Below are positions 16,469 to 25,257 of a stretch of 33,392 nt of DNA, piece after piece. A model generated the notes under the pieces. It was not told where the DNA came from. It was given only the letters and a program-made list of their open reading frames with translations, and ran no database searches. Each line of letters begins with the position of its first letter. The first letter of the stretch is position 1. Source of the stretch: an uncultured Chitinophagales bacterium (GTDB lineage Bacteria > Bacteroidota > Bacteroidia > Chitinophagales > UBA2359); contig CALBCY010000263.1 of assembly GCA_937927195.1 (NCBI GenBank), forward strand, positions 1 through 33,392. Direction: 5' to 3'. The position numbers and the translations under genes are program-made.

Positions 16469-18469
16469 ATGAAAAACATTAACAATATATACTGTACTAT
16501 TTTAATCTCTTTTCTTTCGATTGGTTTGTTTGCCCAAGTGGACAACAAAGAAGAGGTTTTGTTTAGCTATAATGATATTCCTGTAGAGAAATCTGAATTT
16601 ATATATGTTTACGAAAAAAACAATTTAAATGAAACGGATTTATACTCTAAAAAATCAGTAGAAGAATATCTTGATTTATATGTGAATTTTAAGCTAAAAG
16701 TACATGAAGCAGAATCATTAAAACTAGATAAAACAACAGAGTTTCGTCAAGAGTTTGATCGATACAAAAAGCAGTTGGCTCAATCCTATTTAAACGATCG
16801 ACAAATTTCGGATGAAATGATTATGGAAGCGCATAAACGTTCCAAGGAAGAACGTTTGGTGTCTCACATTTTGATTATGTGCCCGCCAGATGCTGACCCT
16901 GCCGACACCTTGAGAATATACAATGAAATGCAGGATGTCTACAAAGAGATAAGTTCTGGTGTAAAGTCTTTTGAGCAGGCAGCTAGAATTTATTCGGAAG
17001 ACACGATGGTCAATCTTGGCTATTTTACTGTTTTTCAAACTGTCTATCCATTTGAGAATGGAATGTATGAAACAAAAGTTGGAACGGTTTCAAAACCGCT
17101 AAGAACTCAATTTGGTTACCACATTGTCAACGTAGAGGATACTCGACCAGCCAAAGGAAAAGTTGAGGTCGCTTATATTTTATTCAAGGTTCCGAAAAGA
17201 GCCAATGAGGAAATGAAAGATCAAATTCGCGAGCGAGCTTATATGGTTCATGATAGTTTAAAATCAGGAGCGAGTTTTGAATCCATGGCCAAAAAATATT
17301 CAGAAGACAAAAGTACTGCCTTTAATGGTGGAAGATGGAAGTGGATTTCAACAGGTGAAGCCTTGGAAAGGTTTGAAAAAGTTGCTTTTTCACTGGAAAA
17401 GCCAGGCGACTATTCAGAGCCAATATTGACGCCAAATGGTTGGTACATCATTCGCTCACTCAACAAAAGGGTAATTGGAGAATATGAGGAAATGAAAAGC
17501 GAATTGCAAAGGAAAATTTTGAGAGACAGTAGATCTGAATCAGCAAGACAAGTCTACATTCAAAAGCTTAAGAAAGAATATGGTTATAAGGACAATCAAA
17601 CTGGATACGTAGAATTGACAGATAGAATTGATATTGGAAGATTGAATAAAGGAAATTGGAAGGTAGAGTCTGTTGGTGAAATAAATGATTGGTTGTTTAC
17701 AGTTGGGCCTAAGGACTTTTACCAAAAAGATTTTGCCAATTTTATAGCACAAAATCAAAATAGAAAAGAAGTAAAATCCATAAGAAATGTAATAAAAAGA
17801 GTGGACTGGATGTATGATGCTTTTCTGGAAAGAGAATTGCTTAGATTAGAAGAGGCACAATTGGAAGAAAAGTATCCAGAGTTTAAGAGGCTATTGAAAG
17901 AGTACCGTGATGGAATAATCCTTTTTGAATTGACCAAAGATAAAGTTTGGGATCGTGCCAGTAAAGATACATTGGGACTAAAAGAATTTTATGAAAACAA
18001 CAGCAATGTATATGTCTATGATCAAAGAGTCAATGCAAAAATATTCAATTGCAAAGATGCTGCAACAGCTCAAGAGCTGGCACCGATTTTAATAAAAAGA
18101 GAAAAGAAAAGGAAGAAAGGGAAATCGCATAAAAGTATGTCCATCCTATTGGCTAAATTCAATATTGGCTCAGGTAATAACAAGAATGTTAGTTATGAAG
18201 AAGGAACCTTTGAAAAAGGACAAAATGAAATAATTGATGCCATTAAATGGCAGCCAGGTATTTCAAGAACATTTGAAAATGAAGACGGAACAGTGACAAT
18301 TGTATTGGTTGAAGACTTGATCGATCCCAGTCCAAAACCTTTGAATGAGTGCAAAGGATTTGTTATTTCAGATTACAATGATGAGTTGGAAAAAACATGG
18401 GTCAAGGAATTGAAGGAAAAGTATGAAGTGAAAATTAATAACAACATCCTTAAGAGTATTCCTAAGTAA
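16469..18469 (+). CDS. Periplasmic peptidyl-prolyl isomerase with two parvulin domains
   Basis: About 666 aa. A signal peptide (MKNINNIYC... to GLFAQ) is followed by an N-terminal SurA/PpiD-like helical part (VEEYLDLYVNFKLKVHEAE). Two consecutive parvulin domains are seen: the first with VSHILIMCPP, FEQAARIYSED and RTQFGYHIV; the second with EVAYILFKVP, FESMAKKYSED and TPNGWYII. A long C-terminal region of about 300 aa with no recognised domain may bind clients. It should act on unfolded outer-membrane or secreted proteins in the periplasm. The frame is open from a TTG at 16454, but the ATG at 16469 sits directly before the signal peptide and is preferred. The stop overlaps the next start by one base (TAATG), so the three downstream products are coupled. 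Confidence 0.88.
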   Translation: MKNINNIYCTILISFLSIGLFAQVDNKEEVLFSYNDIPVEKSEFIYVYEKNNLNETDLYSKKSVEEYLDLYVNFKLKVHEAESLKLDKTTEFRQEFDRYKKQLAQSYLNDRQISDEMIMEAHKRSKEERLVSHILIMCPPDADPADTLRIYNEMQDVYKEISSGVKSFEQAARIYSEDTMVNLGYFTVFQTVYPFENGMYETKVGTVSKPLRTQFGYHIVNVEDTRPAKGKVEVAYILFKVPKRANEEMKDQIRERAYMVHDSLKSGASFESMAKKYSEDKSTAFNGGRWKWISTGEALERFEKVAFSLEKPGDYSEPILTPNGWYIIRSLNKRVIGEYEEMKSELQRKILRDSRSESARQVYIQKLKKEYGYKDNQTGYVELTDRIDIGRLNKGNWKVESVGEINDWLFTVGPKDFYQKDFANFIAQNQNRKEVKSIRNVIKRVDWMYDAFLERELLRLEEAQLEEKYPEFKRLLKEYRDGIILFELTKDKVWDRASKDTLGLKEFYENNSNVYVYDQRVNAKIFNCKDAATAQELAPILIKREKKRKKGKSHKSMSILLAKFNIGSGNNKNVSYEEGTFEKGQNEIIDAIKWQPGISRTFENEDGTVTIVLVEDLIDPSPKPLNECKGFVISDYNDELEKTWVKELKEKYEVKINNNILKSIPK

Positions 18470-19347
18470 TGATACAGGTTATCTATAAAATTGGATTGGG
18501 GCTTTCATTGCTCTTTTTGTTTTCTTCTTGTGATGCTTTTAGCAGGTTTATGGACAAAGAAGAACCGGTAGAAAGCAAGTTGCTCGCTAAGGTTAGTGAT
18601 CAATCTTTGTTTGAGGCTGATTTACCCAAAAATATCCAGGAAAAACTAAGTGGGAAAGACAGTCTTAGTTTCTTAAAGGACTTTGTTGACAAATGGGTTT
18701 ACGAACAGTTAATGATGGAAAAGGCGAAAGATTTTTTGCCCAAAGAAAACATCAGAAGTATCGAAAGAAAAGTGCATGAATATGCTGGAGCATCTTATGC
18801 TTATGAATATGAAAAGGAACTGCTCGCTCAAAAAGTGGACTTTGAAGTGGAGGAACAAGACATTGAGCAATTTTACAACCAAAATAAACAAAGTCTTAGC
18901 TTGTCTCATGATATAGTAAAGGGGCGTTATTTTTTCATGGATGCCAATACTTCTGATCAGGATACAATCAAAGCATTGTTCAAAAACTTGACGGAAGAAA
19001 ATTTGGAAAAATTGGAAAGTGCAGGATTTCAAAAAGCCAAAAATTTCAATTTGAAAAGCCAATGGTTGCCTTGGAATCAATTTCAATCCAAATTGCCTGA
19101 AAAAGTAAAAAGGCCAGAAAGTTTCTTAAGGAAAAATAAATTTCATGAAATGGGAGACTCTTTGACGACTTGTTACGTTTTTATTGAAGATTTCAGATTG
19201 AAAGGAGATATTACTCCAATGGAATATTACGAACAAGAGATAAAGAAAATAATTATTAATAAGCGGAGAGAGGAGTATTTGAAAAGGATCAGAAAAAGTG
19301 TTTACAATGAAGCTAAAAACAGCAAAAGTGTCGAATTGTTTTTTTAA
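18469..19347 (+). CDS. Lipoprotein, SurA-N-like helper of the PPIase operon
   Basis: 292 aa. A lipoprotein signal peptide with lipobox LFSSC (Cys about residue 21) is followed by a mostly helical, charged region. Segments such as FLKDFVDKWVYEQLMMEKAKDF and EVEEQDIEQFYNQNKQSLSLSHDIVKGRYFF resemble the N-terminal part of SurA/PpiD proteins and the start of a parvulin domain, but the conserved parvulin core is not visible. I infer a chaperone-like, probably catalytically inactive relative of its neighbours. Position supports this: the start overlaps the upstream PPIase stop, and the SurA start lies 41 nt inside this gene. Other readings include an assembly factor or anchoring subunit for one of the two isomerases. 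Confidence 0.72.
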   Translation: MIQVIYKIGLGLSLLFLFSSCDAFSRFMDKEEPVESKLLAKVSDQSLFEADLPKNIQEKLSGKDSLSFLKDFVDKWVYEQLMMEKAKDFLPKENIRSIERKVHEYAGASYAYEYEKELLAQKVDFEVEEQDIEQFYNQNKQSLSLSHDIVKGRYFFMDANTSDQDTIKALFKNLTEENLEKLESAGFQKAKNFNLKSQWLPWNQFQSKLPEKVKRPESFLRKNKFHEMGDSLTTCYVFIEDFRLKGDITPMEYYEQEIKKIIINKRREEYLKRIRKSVYNEAKNSKSVELFF

Positions 19348-20674
19348 ATGTTTGTTAATCATTTTATTAACCAACAGCTGGGCCAACGCTCAGGACAACA
19401 CCCTGATTGATAAAATTGCAGGCGTTGTAGGGGATAAAATTGTTTTGACATCGGATATTCAAGTCCAGGTAGCACAAGCCAAAATGCAAGGTGGAGCTAC
19501 TCCAGATATTGAATGTCAGGTTCTTGACCAGTTACTAATGGAAAAACTGCTTGTTAATCAGGCAGAACTTGACAGTGTGATGGTGTCAGAAGATGAGGTA
19601 GAAATTGAATTGGACAATCGTTTGCGTTATTACATCAACATGATGGGAACCGAAGAAAAGTTCATCGAATATTACCAAAAATCTATTCTTGAATTTAAAG
19701 AGGATTTCAGACCGGATATAAAACAAATGATGCTTGCTCAAAGAATGCAGTCTCAAATAGTCGCGAACATCAAAGTCAGTCCAATTGAGGTTAAAGAATT
19801 TTTTGAGGAAATTCCAAAAGACAGCCTGCCATATTTTAATGCTGAGGTTGAAGTTTCAGAAATCATTTTTATCCCTGTTATAACAGAAGAAGCCAAGACT
19901 GCTGCTAAGACTAAATTGAATCAAATTCGTTCAAAAATCAATGATGGAACGAACACTTTTGATGAAATGGCTCAAATCTATTCAGAAGATCCAGGCTCTG
20001 CTCCCCAAGGCGGAAGAATGGGCCTTCAGGATCGTGGAACCTTTGTTAAGGAGTTCGAAGCAACCGCTTATAAACTAGCAAAAAATGAAGTCTCATCCGT
20101 GATCCAAACTGAATTTGGGTTTCACATTTTGAAATTACTAGAAAGACGTGGAAACAAAGTGGATGTTCAGCATATTTTGATAAAGCCTGAAGTAAGTTTC
20201 AATGATCTGGATTTGGCTAATAAAAGAGCTGACAGTGTAAGAAACCTTATCTTGGTAGACTCCCTTAGCTTTCAAGAAGCGGTTGAAATTTATACGGAAG
20301 ACGAAAATTCTAAAAACTTTTCGGGAATGTTGGTTAATCAACAAACAGGTTCGACTTATTTTGAGTTGAATCAATTGACGCCAGATGTCTTTTTTGCCGT
20401 TGAAGGTTTGAAAGAGGGTGAAATGTCAGCGCCGACCATGATCAAGCTTCAAGACGGTAAACAGCAATACAAGCTCTTCTTTGTTCAGTCTAGAAGTGAA
20501 CCACACCAAGCCAATCTTGATGATGATTTTGAGCGTTTGAAAAATGTAGCATTACAACAAAAGCAAAATGAAACCGTTAGCAAATGGGTAGCAGAAAAAT
20601 CAGCCAAAACCTATATCAAATTGAGTCCTGAATATCACGGTTGTGATACTATGATAAAATGGAACAAACTTTAA
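19307..20674 (+). CDS. surA: SurA-type periplasmic chaperone / peptidyl-prolyl isomerase
   Basis: About 455 aa. A signal peptide ends NSWANAQD. The SurA N-terminal helical domain starts LIDKIAGVVGDKIVLTSDIQVQ, which is the family's signature opening. Parvulin domain 1 (about 175-280) shows VSEIIFIPV, FDEMAQIYSEDPGSAPQGGRMG and QTEFGFHILKLLERR. A second, more diverged parvulin domain (about 285-390) begins VDVQHILIKP. SurA escorts unfolded outer-membrane proteins to the BAM complex. An in-frame GTG occurs at 19298, but the ATG at 19307 directly precedes the signal peptide. It overlaps the lipoprotein gene by 41 nt. After the stop, a small hairpin (GTCC-TTAT-GGAC) is seen but no strong terminator. 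Confidence 0.9.
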   Translation: MKLKTAKVSNCFFKCLLIILLTNSWANAQDNTLIDKIAGVVGDKIVLTSDIQVQVAQAKMQGGATPDIECQVLDQLLMEKLLVNQAELDSVMVSEDEVEIELDNRLRYYINMMGTEEKFIEYYQKSILEFKEDFRPDIKQMMLAQRMQSQIVANIKVSPIEVKEFFEEIPKDSLPYFNAEVEVSEIIFIPVITEEAKTAAKTKLNQIRSKINDGTNTFDEMAQIYSEDPGSAPQGGRMGLQDRGTFVKEFEATAYKLAKNEVSSVIQTEFGFHILKLLERRGNKVDVQHILIKPEVSFNDLDLANKRADSVRNLILVDSLSFQEAVEIYTEDENSKNFSGMLVNQQTGSTYFELNQLTPDVFFAVEGLKEGEMSAPTMIKLQDGKQQYKLFFVQSRSEPHQANLDDDFERLKNVALQQKQNETVSKWVAEKSAKTYIKLSPEYHGCDTMIKWNKL

Positions 20675-20841
20675 GGCTTGATTAACGTAAGTCCTTATGG
20701 ACAATCATTTTAGAAGCAATTTTGGCAATTTTTTGCCCGATCAGCCCTAAACTGTCTCAATAAAGAACAATTGTAGTTAAAAGCTATTAAAAAAGTTAGG
20801 CAACTGAATCTATTTGTAGAAATTTACTTAAAAATATAGGA

Positions 20842-20875
20842 CCTAGGTTTATTGAAGCTTATTATCAATACTAGG
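20842..20875 (+). promoter_or_regulatory. Imperfect hairpin in the MoxR leader
   Basis: CCTAG (20842-20846) pairs with CTAGG (20871-20875), and TATTGA (20850-20855) pairs with TCAATA (20865-20870), with a 3-nt bulge on the left arm and a 9-nt loop. It lies 47 nt before the MoxR ATG. It could be an operator or a leader structure. The region is AT-rich and chance cannot be ruled out. Confidence 0.3.
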
Positions 20876-20921
20876 ATTCCCTTATTAAAGAAAATACACG
20901 AACTAAAGAACAAAGAATTTT

Positions 20922-21902
20922 ATGAGTACTCAAGGACAACAAAAATTTGGCTCAGATGTCGAAGCGGTAAAAGCGCTCTCTAGTTGCTACCATAATTTAA
21001 TGGACGAGATCGGTAAAGTCATTATTGGTCAGAAACACGTTGTTAAAGGCGTATTGTTATCTATATTTTGTGATGGTCATAGCCTTTTGGTAGGTGTTCC
21101 TGGATTGGCAAAAACACTTTTAGTTAAAACAATTTCTGATGTCTTGGACTTGGATTTCAAAAGAATCCAGTTTACACCGGATTTGATGCCTTCCGATATT
21201 ACCGGTTCTGAAATTTTGGGAGATGATCGATCTTTTAAATTCATAAAAGGTCCCTTGTTTACCAATATTCTTTTGGCAGATGAGATCAACCGTACACCTC
21301 CTAAAACGCAAGCGGCATTATTGGAGTCCATGCAGGAAAGGTCAGTAACGATTGGTGGAGATATGCACAAATTGCCTTTGCCGTTTTTCGTTTTGGCAAC
21401 ACAAAATCCAATTGAGCAGGAAGGAACCTATCCATTACCAGAAGCTCAGCTTGACCGTTTTATGTTTAACATTACTTTGGGCTATCCTAGTTTTGAGGAA
21501 GAAGTCAATGTAGTCAGAAGCACAACAACTGATCAAAAAGTCGAATTGAATAAAATTGTATCAGGAGAAGAAATTAGATACTTCCAGCAATTGATCAGAA
21601 GAATTCCTATCGCTGACAATGTTTTGGAGTATGCGGTAAAATTATCGGCTAAAACCAGACCTAATACTGAATATTCAACGGCAGAAGTAAACAACTATCT
21701 TTCATGGGGAGCTGGCCCAAGAGCATCTCAATACCTTGTTTTGGGAGCCAAAGCTCATGCAGCTATTTCTGGTAAGTTTTCTCCAGACATAGAGGATGTA
21801 AAAGCGGTTGCACCATTAATTTTGCGTCATAGAATCGTTAAAAACTACAAAGCGGAGGCGGAAGGATTAAGCATAGAAAAAATCATCCAGAACCTTTTAT
21901 AG
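20922..21902 (+). CDS. MoxR-family AAA+ ATPase
   Basis: 326 aa, normal for MoxR. Walker A is GVPGLAKT and Walker B LLADEINR. Sensor and family motifs are clear: TPDLMPSDITGSE, RTPPKTQAALLESMQE, VLATQNPIEQEGTYPLPEAQLDRFMF and, in the lid, GAGPRASQYL. MoxR ATPases act as chaperones that mature or assemble partner complexes, usually VWA-domain proteins. In most Bacteroidota this gene is followed by DUF58 and Bat (VWA) genes. Here the stop is followed after about 20 nt by a strong terminator and no partner gene is in sight, so the partner must be elsewhere. No operon with the surA cluster is indicated (about 250 nt apart). Confidence 0.93.
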   Translation: MSTQGQQKFGSDVEAVKALSSCYHNLMDEIGKVIIGQKHVVKGVLLSIFCDGHSLLVGVPGLAKTLLVKTISDVLDLDFKRIQFTPDLMPSDITGSEILGDDRSFKFIKGPLFTNILLADEINRTPPKTQAALLESMQERSVTIGGDMHKLPLPFFVLATQNPIEQEGTYPLPEAQLDRFMFNITLGYPSFEEEVNVVRSTTTDQKVELNKIVSGEEIRYFQQLIRRIPIADNVLEYAVKLSAKTRPNTEYSTAEVNNYLSWGAGPRASQYLVLGAKAHAAISGKFSPDIEDVKAVAPLILRHRIVKNYKAEAEGLSIEKIIQNLL

Positions 21903-21923
21903 AATAACTGAAATTTTAAAACG

Positions 21924-21963
21924 AAAAAAATCCCATCATTTAATTATGATGGGATTTTTTTTT
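21924..21963 (+). terminator. Strong intrinsic terminator after moxR
   Basis: ATCCCATCAT / ATGATGGGAT forms a 10-bp GC-containing stem with loop TTAATT. It is flanked by a run of A on the left and nine T on the right, so it can extend to 16 pairs. The A-run means it may also work for leftward transcripts. Confidence 0.9.
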
Positions 21964-21987
21964 GCCTTCTTTTTTGCCTTCTTTTTT
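21958..21987. repeat. Tandem 12-bp repeat TTTTTTGCCTTC
   Basis: Two perfect 12-bp units (21958-21969, 21970-21981) are followed by a partial third (TTTTTT). They overlap the T-run of the moxR terminator. The rest of the 22000-22275 gap has no convincing gene; a 68-residue minus-strand frame across it starts in the terminator region and is dismissed. Confidence 0.7.
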
Positions 21988-22209
21988 AAGTTTTTACTTT
22001 TTTGAGTTTTTATGTTTAGGCCTAAGCTGAAATCAAAGTAGATGGAATAATCCAACAAGTAAAATTGACTGGACGGGCCCAATGAAGCGGATCGAAACCC
22101 TTCATGATAAAGATGTAAAAAAGCAGATTTAGCAACAACCATAATGCACCAAAAGCGCGGCCTAACAAAAATAAATCCTCCTGCATTTAAATATGATGGT
22201 TTTACTAAT

Positions 22210-22217
22210 TAGTTTTG
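22210..22217 (+). promoter_or_regulatory. -7 box (TAGTTTTG) upstream of the beta-propeller gene
   Basis: Matches TAnnTTTG and lies 58 nt before the ATG at 22276. No TTG is seen at -33 spacing, so the assignment is tentative. Confidence 0.35.
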
Positions 22218-22275
22218 TAAAGTTATAATTGTCGGGCAATTGCACTGAATTTCAACAACAACACAAACACACACA

Positions 22276-23541
22276 ATGAAATATCTTGCTTTATTGATCT
22301 CTTTTATTTCATTTCCAATCTATAGCCAAAATTTGCCATTTGATTTTGACGTTAAACAAATGTTGATATTATCGGATGCTGATATGGTGCCTTCTTCAAT
22401 GATCGATGGGAAACTGAAAAAAAACGAAAAGATCCAGGACTCGCTGACTTTGATTTTGTGGTCGGACATTCCAACTCAAATCAAAACCAAAAGTCTAGCA
22501 GTTTCCAATTCAATGTTGGGTGGAGGAAAATCCATGGAGATTTCATCCAATGGAGAATTTCTATTTGTGATCGAAACGAAAGAAAAAGGAGTGGGGATTC
22601 AGCAAATGAAAGATGTTAATTCTGAGTTCTTGGATGGGTACAATATTTACTCAATCAAAAAAGAAACCAACGGGTATTTGTCGCTCACAGGTTTGACACA
22701 AGCCGGCAAAAAACCCGTTTCAATTGATTTAAACAATAGAGGCGATAAGTTTGGAATCATCACAGAACAGTTCGGAAATGAAATTTGCATATTGGATTGG
22801 ACCAATAATGTTTTTGGAAAAATGTTTTCCTTTCCACATGGATTGAATACTGAAAAGAAAATCACTGCAATTGATTTGACCTGGCATCCTTCAGATGAGT
22901 ACTTTGCTGTGACATTTAAGGAAACTGGCCAAGTGGTCTTTTACAAACTTGAAAATACGGATGACGGACTTCCATTGATTGAAGTGTGGGGTTCGATGGT
23001 TAACGTTGGTAATTCACCATCAACTGGGATGTTTTCCAAGGATGGAAAATATTTCATTCTGCCTGTTCAAAACGATATGAAGAAAAACGGTGCCCTGGTT
23101 TCTGTTGCCTTTGATCAGAAATTGGGCAATCACAAAATGACTTCAACGGTCGAGGTCGGTCAGGGACCAATTGGAATGGACATCAATGGAGCTGGAGATT
23201 ACATCGTTGTTAGTTGCGCTAAGGGTTCTTATTTTCCAGTTGGTCATGAGTCATGGACAATGGAAAGTGCTTTGTCGATCGTGAAATATGAAGCGGAGAC
23301 AGGCGTTTTGAAAGCGATGGGAAATTTTCCAGTGGAGGCTATTTACCCTAAGGTTGTGGCTTTTGATCGTGACGGTGATGTATTGGTTGTCAGTTCTTGC
23401 GATTACAATGATATTTCTGAAATAAGAGGAGGTCTTGAATTCTTGAAATTTATTGCGGATCCTGAAAAACCTAGAATTGAAAAAACAGGTTTTAAAATGG
23501 GAACGACGAAAGGAATTCACAGCATTCTTTTAATAAAATGA
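22276..23541 (+). CDS. Exported beta-propeller protein, lactonase/YncE-like
   Basis: 421 aa. A signal peptide (MKYLALLISFISFPIYSQ) precedes repeated blade-like units of about 45-50 aa. Repeats are visible as GKSMEISSNGEFLFVIET, KPVSIDLNNRGDKFGIITE, ITAIDLTWHPSDEYFAVTF, PSTGMFSKDGKYFILPV and PIGMDINGAGDYIVVSC. The pattern 'position-Asp-x-x-G-x-x-hydrophobic strand' matches seven-bladed propellers of the lactonase (PF10282) or YncE type. I cannot tell whether it is an enzyme or a binding scaffold, and catalytic lactonase residues are not assigned. There is no T9SS domain or lipobox, so it is probably periplasmic. It stands alone between two strong terminators. Confidence 0.75.
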   Translation: MKYLALLISFISFPIYSQNLPFDFDVKQMLILSDADMVPSSMIDGKLKKNEKIQDSLTLILWSDIPTQIKTKSLAVSNSMLGGGKSMEISSNGEFLFVIETKEKGVGIQQMKDVNSEFLDGYNIYSIKKETNGYLSLTGLTQAGKKPVSIDLNNRGDKFGIITEQFGNEICILDWTNNVFGKMFSFPHGLNTEKKITAIDLTWHPSDEYFAVTFKETGQVVFYKLENTDDGLPLIEVWGSMVNVGNSPSTGMFSKDGKYFILPVQNDMKKNGALVSVAFDQKLGNHKMTSTVEVGQGPIGMDINGAGDYIVVSCAKGSYFPVGHESWTMESALSIVKYEAETGVLKAMGNFPVEAIYPKVVAFDRDGDVLVVSSCDYNDISEIRGGLEFLKFIADPEKPRIEKTGFKMGTTKGIHSILLIK

Positions 23542-23609
23542 AAAAGGGTTGTTCGGTGTTCGTTTTTCGGAATTCGTTTTTTTTAAGTGGAATGTTGTTC
23601 GATTTTTTA

Positions 23610-23627
23610 TGTGAAATACATTTCACA
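23610..23627. repeat. Hairpin TGTGAAA-TACA-TTTCACA
   Basis: A 7-bp perfect stem with a 4-nt loop lies between the propeller gene and the terminator. It runs directly into the A-tract repeats. It may be part of the termination region or a protein-binding palindrome. Confidence 0.45.
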
Positions 23628-23692
23628 AAAAAAAGCAAAAAAAAAGCAAAAAAAAGGCGCCGTTTAATTCTTCAGAATTAAGCGGCGCCTTT
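23627..23692. terminator. Bidirectional terminator between propeller gene and icd, with A-tract repeats
   Basis: Three A-runs of 8, 9 and 8 bases separated by GC (23627-23655) lead into a long hairpin. GGCGCCG-T-TTAATTC (23656-23670) pairs with GAATTAA-G-CGGCGCC (23675-23689) across a TTCA loop, with one T-G wobble, and TTT follows. The A-runs serve as a T-run for leftward icd transcription. The stem is among the most GC-rich spots in the window. Confidence 0.9.
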
Positions 23693-23762
23693 ATGTATTG
23701 TCTTTATATATTGTCACAACACTAGAATCTAAAATCTAATGTCTAAAATCTAACAGCTAGAA

Positions 23763-25034
23763 TTAAGCCATGTGCTTGATGATTTCATCACCAAAATCAG
23801 AACATGATATTTCATTTGCATCTTCTATCAAACGGGCAAAATCGAAAGTAACGTTTTTCGATAGAATGGCTCCTTTGATTCCTTTGTAAATTAGAGCTTC
23901 AGCCTCTTTCCAGTTCATGTATTCGAACATGATGGCACCAGAAAGAATAACAGAACTTGGATTTACTTGATTCAAACCGGCAAATTTTGGAGCAGTACCA
24001 TGAGTCGCTTCAAAGATTGCTCTTCCTGTTTCGTAGTTGATGTTTGCTCCAGGAGCAATTCCAATACCACCAACCATTGCAGCAAGTGCATCAGAAATAT
24101 AATCACCATTAAGGTTCAATGTAGCAATTACATCATAATCTTGTGGACACAATAGAATTTGCTGTAAGAAATTATCAGCGATTACATCTTTGATAAGAAG
24201 TTTACCTTGATCCTTGGCTAGTTTTTGAGCAGCATCGGCTGCTTCTTTTCCTTCTGTTTCAACAAGGCGATCCCATTGTGCCCAAGTAAATACTTTATCT
24301 CCAAATTCACGTTCAGCTAATTCATATCCCCACTTCTTGAATCCACCTTCTGTGAATTTCATGATATTCCCCTTGTGGACAATGGCAACAGATTTGCACT
24401 CTTCGTTTTCTAAAGCGTATTTGATAGCAGAACGAACGAGACGTTCCGTCCCTTCAACAGAAACGGGTTTGATACCAATAGAGGCTGTTTCAGGGAAACG
24501 AATTTGAGTTACACCAAAGTCATCTTGAAGAATTTTGATTAATTTTTTAGCTTCATCAGTACCTTGAAGGTATTCAATGCCTGCATAAATATCCTCTGTG
24601 TTTTCACGGAAAATAGTCATGCTCACTTTCTCGGGTGCTTTTGTAGGAGAAGGTGTGCCATCAAAATATCTTACCGGACGAACGCAAGCATATAAATCCA
24701 ATTTTTGTCTTAGAGCAACATTCAATGATCTAATTCCACCACCAACAGGAGTTGTCAATGGACCTTTCATAGCAAACAAATATTCTTTAACAGCATCCAA
24801 TGTTTCCTGTGGCAACCATTCACCTGTTTTATCGAAAGCTTTTTGCCCAGCCAATACTTCAGTCCAATGAATTTTTCTTTTTCCACCATAAGCTTTTTCA
24901 ACAGCTGCATCCAAAACTTTTCGAGCTGGAGGCCAAATGTCGACGCCAATACCATCCCCTTCTATGAAAGGAATTATTGGCTGATCTGGGACGGTTAATT
25001 GACCGTCAATAATGCTAATCTTTTCTCCACTCAT
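23763..25034 (-). CDS. icd: NADP-dependent isocitrate dehydrogenase
   Basis: 423 aa. It converts isocitrate to 2-oxoglutarate and CO2 with NADP in the TCA cycle. Sequence follows the E. coli-type homodimeric family closely: [83 protein letters not shown] and [15 protein letters not shown]. The Ser of RSLNVALRQ corresponds to the regulatory phosphorylation site of the E. coli enzyme, but no kinase gene (aceK) is in the window. An in-frame ATG exists at 25127, but the promoter at 25072-25105 lies downstream of it, so the ATG at 25034 (MSGEKISII) is the start. A strong terminator follows its stop. Confidence 0.96.
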   Translation of the reverse strand: MSGEKISIIDGQLTVPDQPIIPFIEGDGIGVDIWPPARKVLDAAVEKAYGGKRKIHWTEVLAGQKAFDKTGEWLPQETLDAVKEYLFAMKGPLTTPVGGGIRSLNVALRQKLDLYACVRPVRYFDGTPSPTKAPEKVSMTIFRENTEDIYAGIEYLQGTDEAKKLIKILQDDFGVTQIRFPETASIGIKPVSVEGTERLVRSAIKYALENEECKSVAIVHKGNIMKFTEGGFKKWGYELAEREFGDKVFTWAQWDRLVETEGKEAADAAQKLAKDQGKLLIKDVIADNFLQQILLCPQDYDVIATLNLNGDYISDALAAMVGGIGIAPGANINYETGRAIFEATHGTAPKFAGLNQVNPSSVILSGAIMFEYMNWKEAEALIYKGIKGAILSKNVTFDFARLIEDANEISCSDFGDEIIKHMA

Positions 25035-25071
25035 ATTGTTATCTTTTAATTCTTTTTTTTTAAAATAGCTG

Positions 25072-25105
25072 CAAATGTAAGGCTTTATGGGGAAAATTAA
25101 TGCAA
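25072..25105 (-). promoter_or_regulatory. Promoter of icd (TTG-N23-TACATTTG)
   Basis: On the minus strand TACATTTG (25072-25079) matches TAnnTTTG, with TTG 23 nt upstream (25103-25105), at the edge of the accepted spacing. The leader would be about 30 nt. It excludes the longer frame that starts at 25127. Confidence 0.6.
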
Positions 25106-25257
25106 TCGCATCCTGATTGCTTCCCAATTGTTTAGGCTAAAAGTCGCCTAGCTATCTACATTACGATAATGAAATGCTTAATTTACACTCCGATTTTAGT
25201 TTTAACTATATATAACATTCTAAATTCAATCAAATAGAACTTACAGAAATTATATTA

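Noticed and set aside
18709-19086. Minus-strand frame of 125 codons inside the lipoprotein gene
   Set aside because: It is a shadow of a coupled operon gene with signal peptide and lipobox. Its composition (Phe/Ile-rich, low charge balance) is typical of antisense frames.
21936-22142. Minus-strand 68-codon frame after moxR
   Set aside because: Its C-terminal third is Lys-rich only because it reads the A/T tandem repeats and the terminator. No start signal and no known motif.
24598-24870. Plus-strand 90-codon frame inside icd
   Set aside because: Antisense to a highly conserved enzyme gene.
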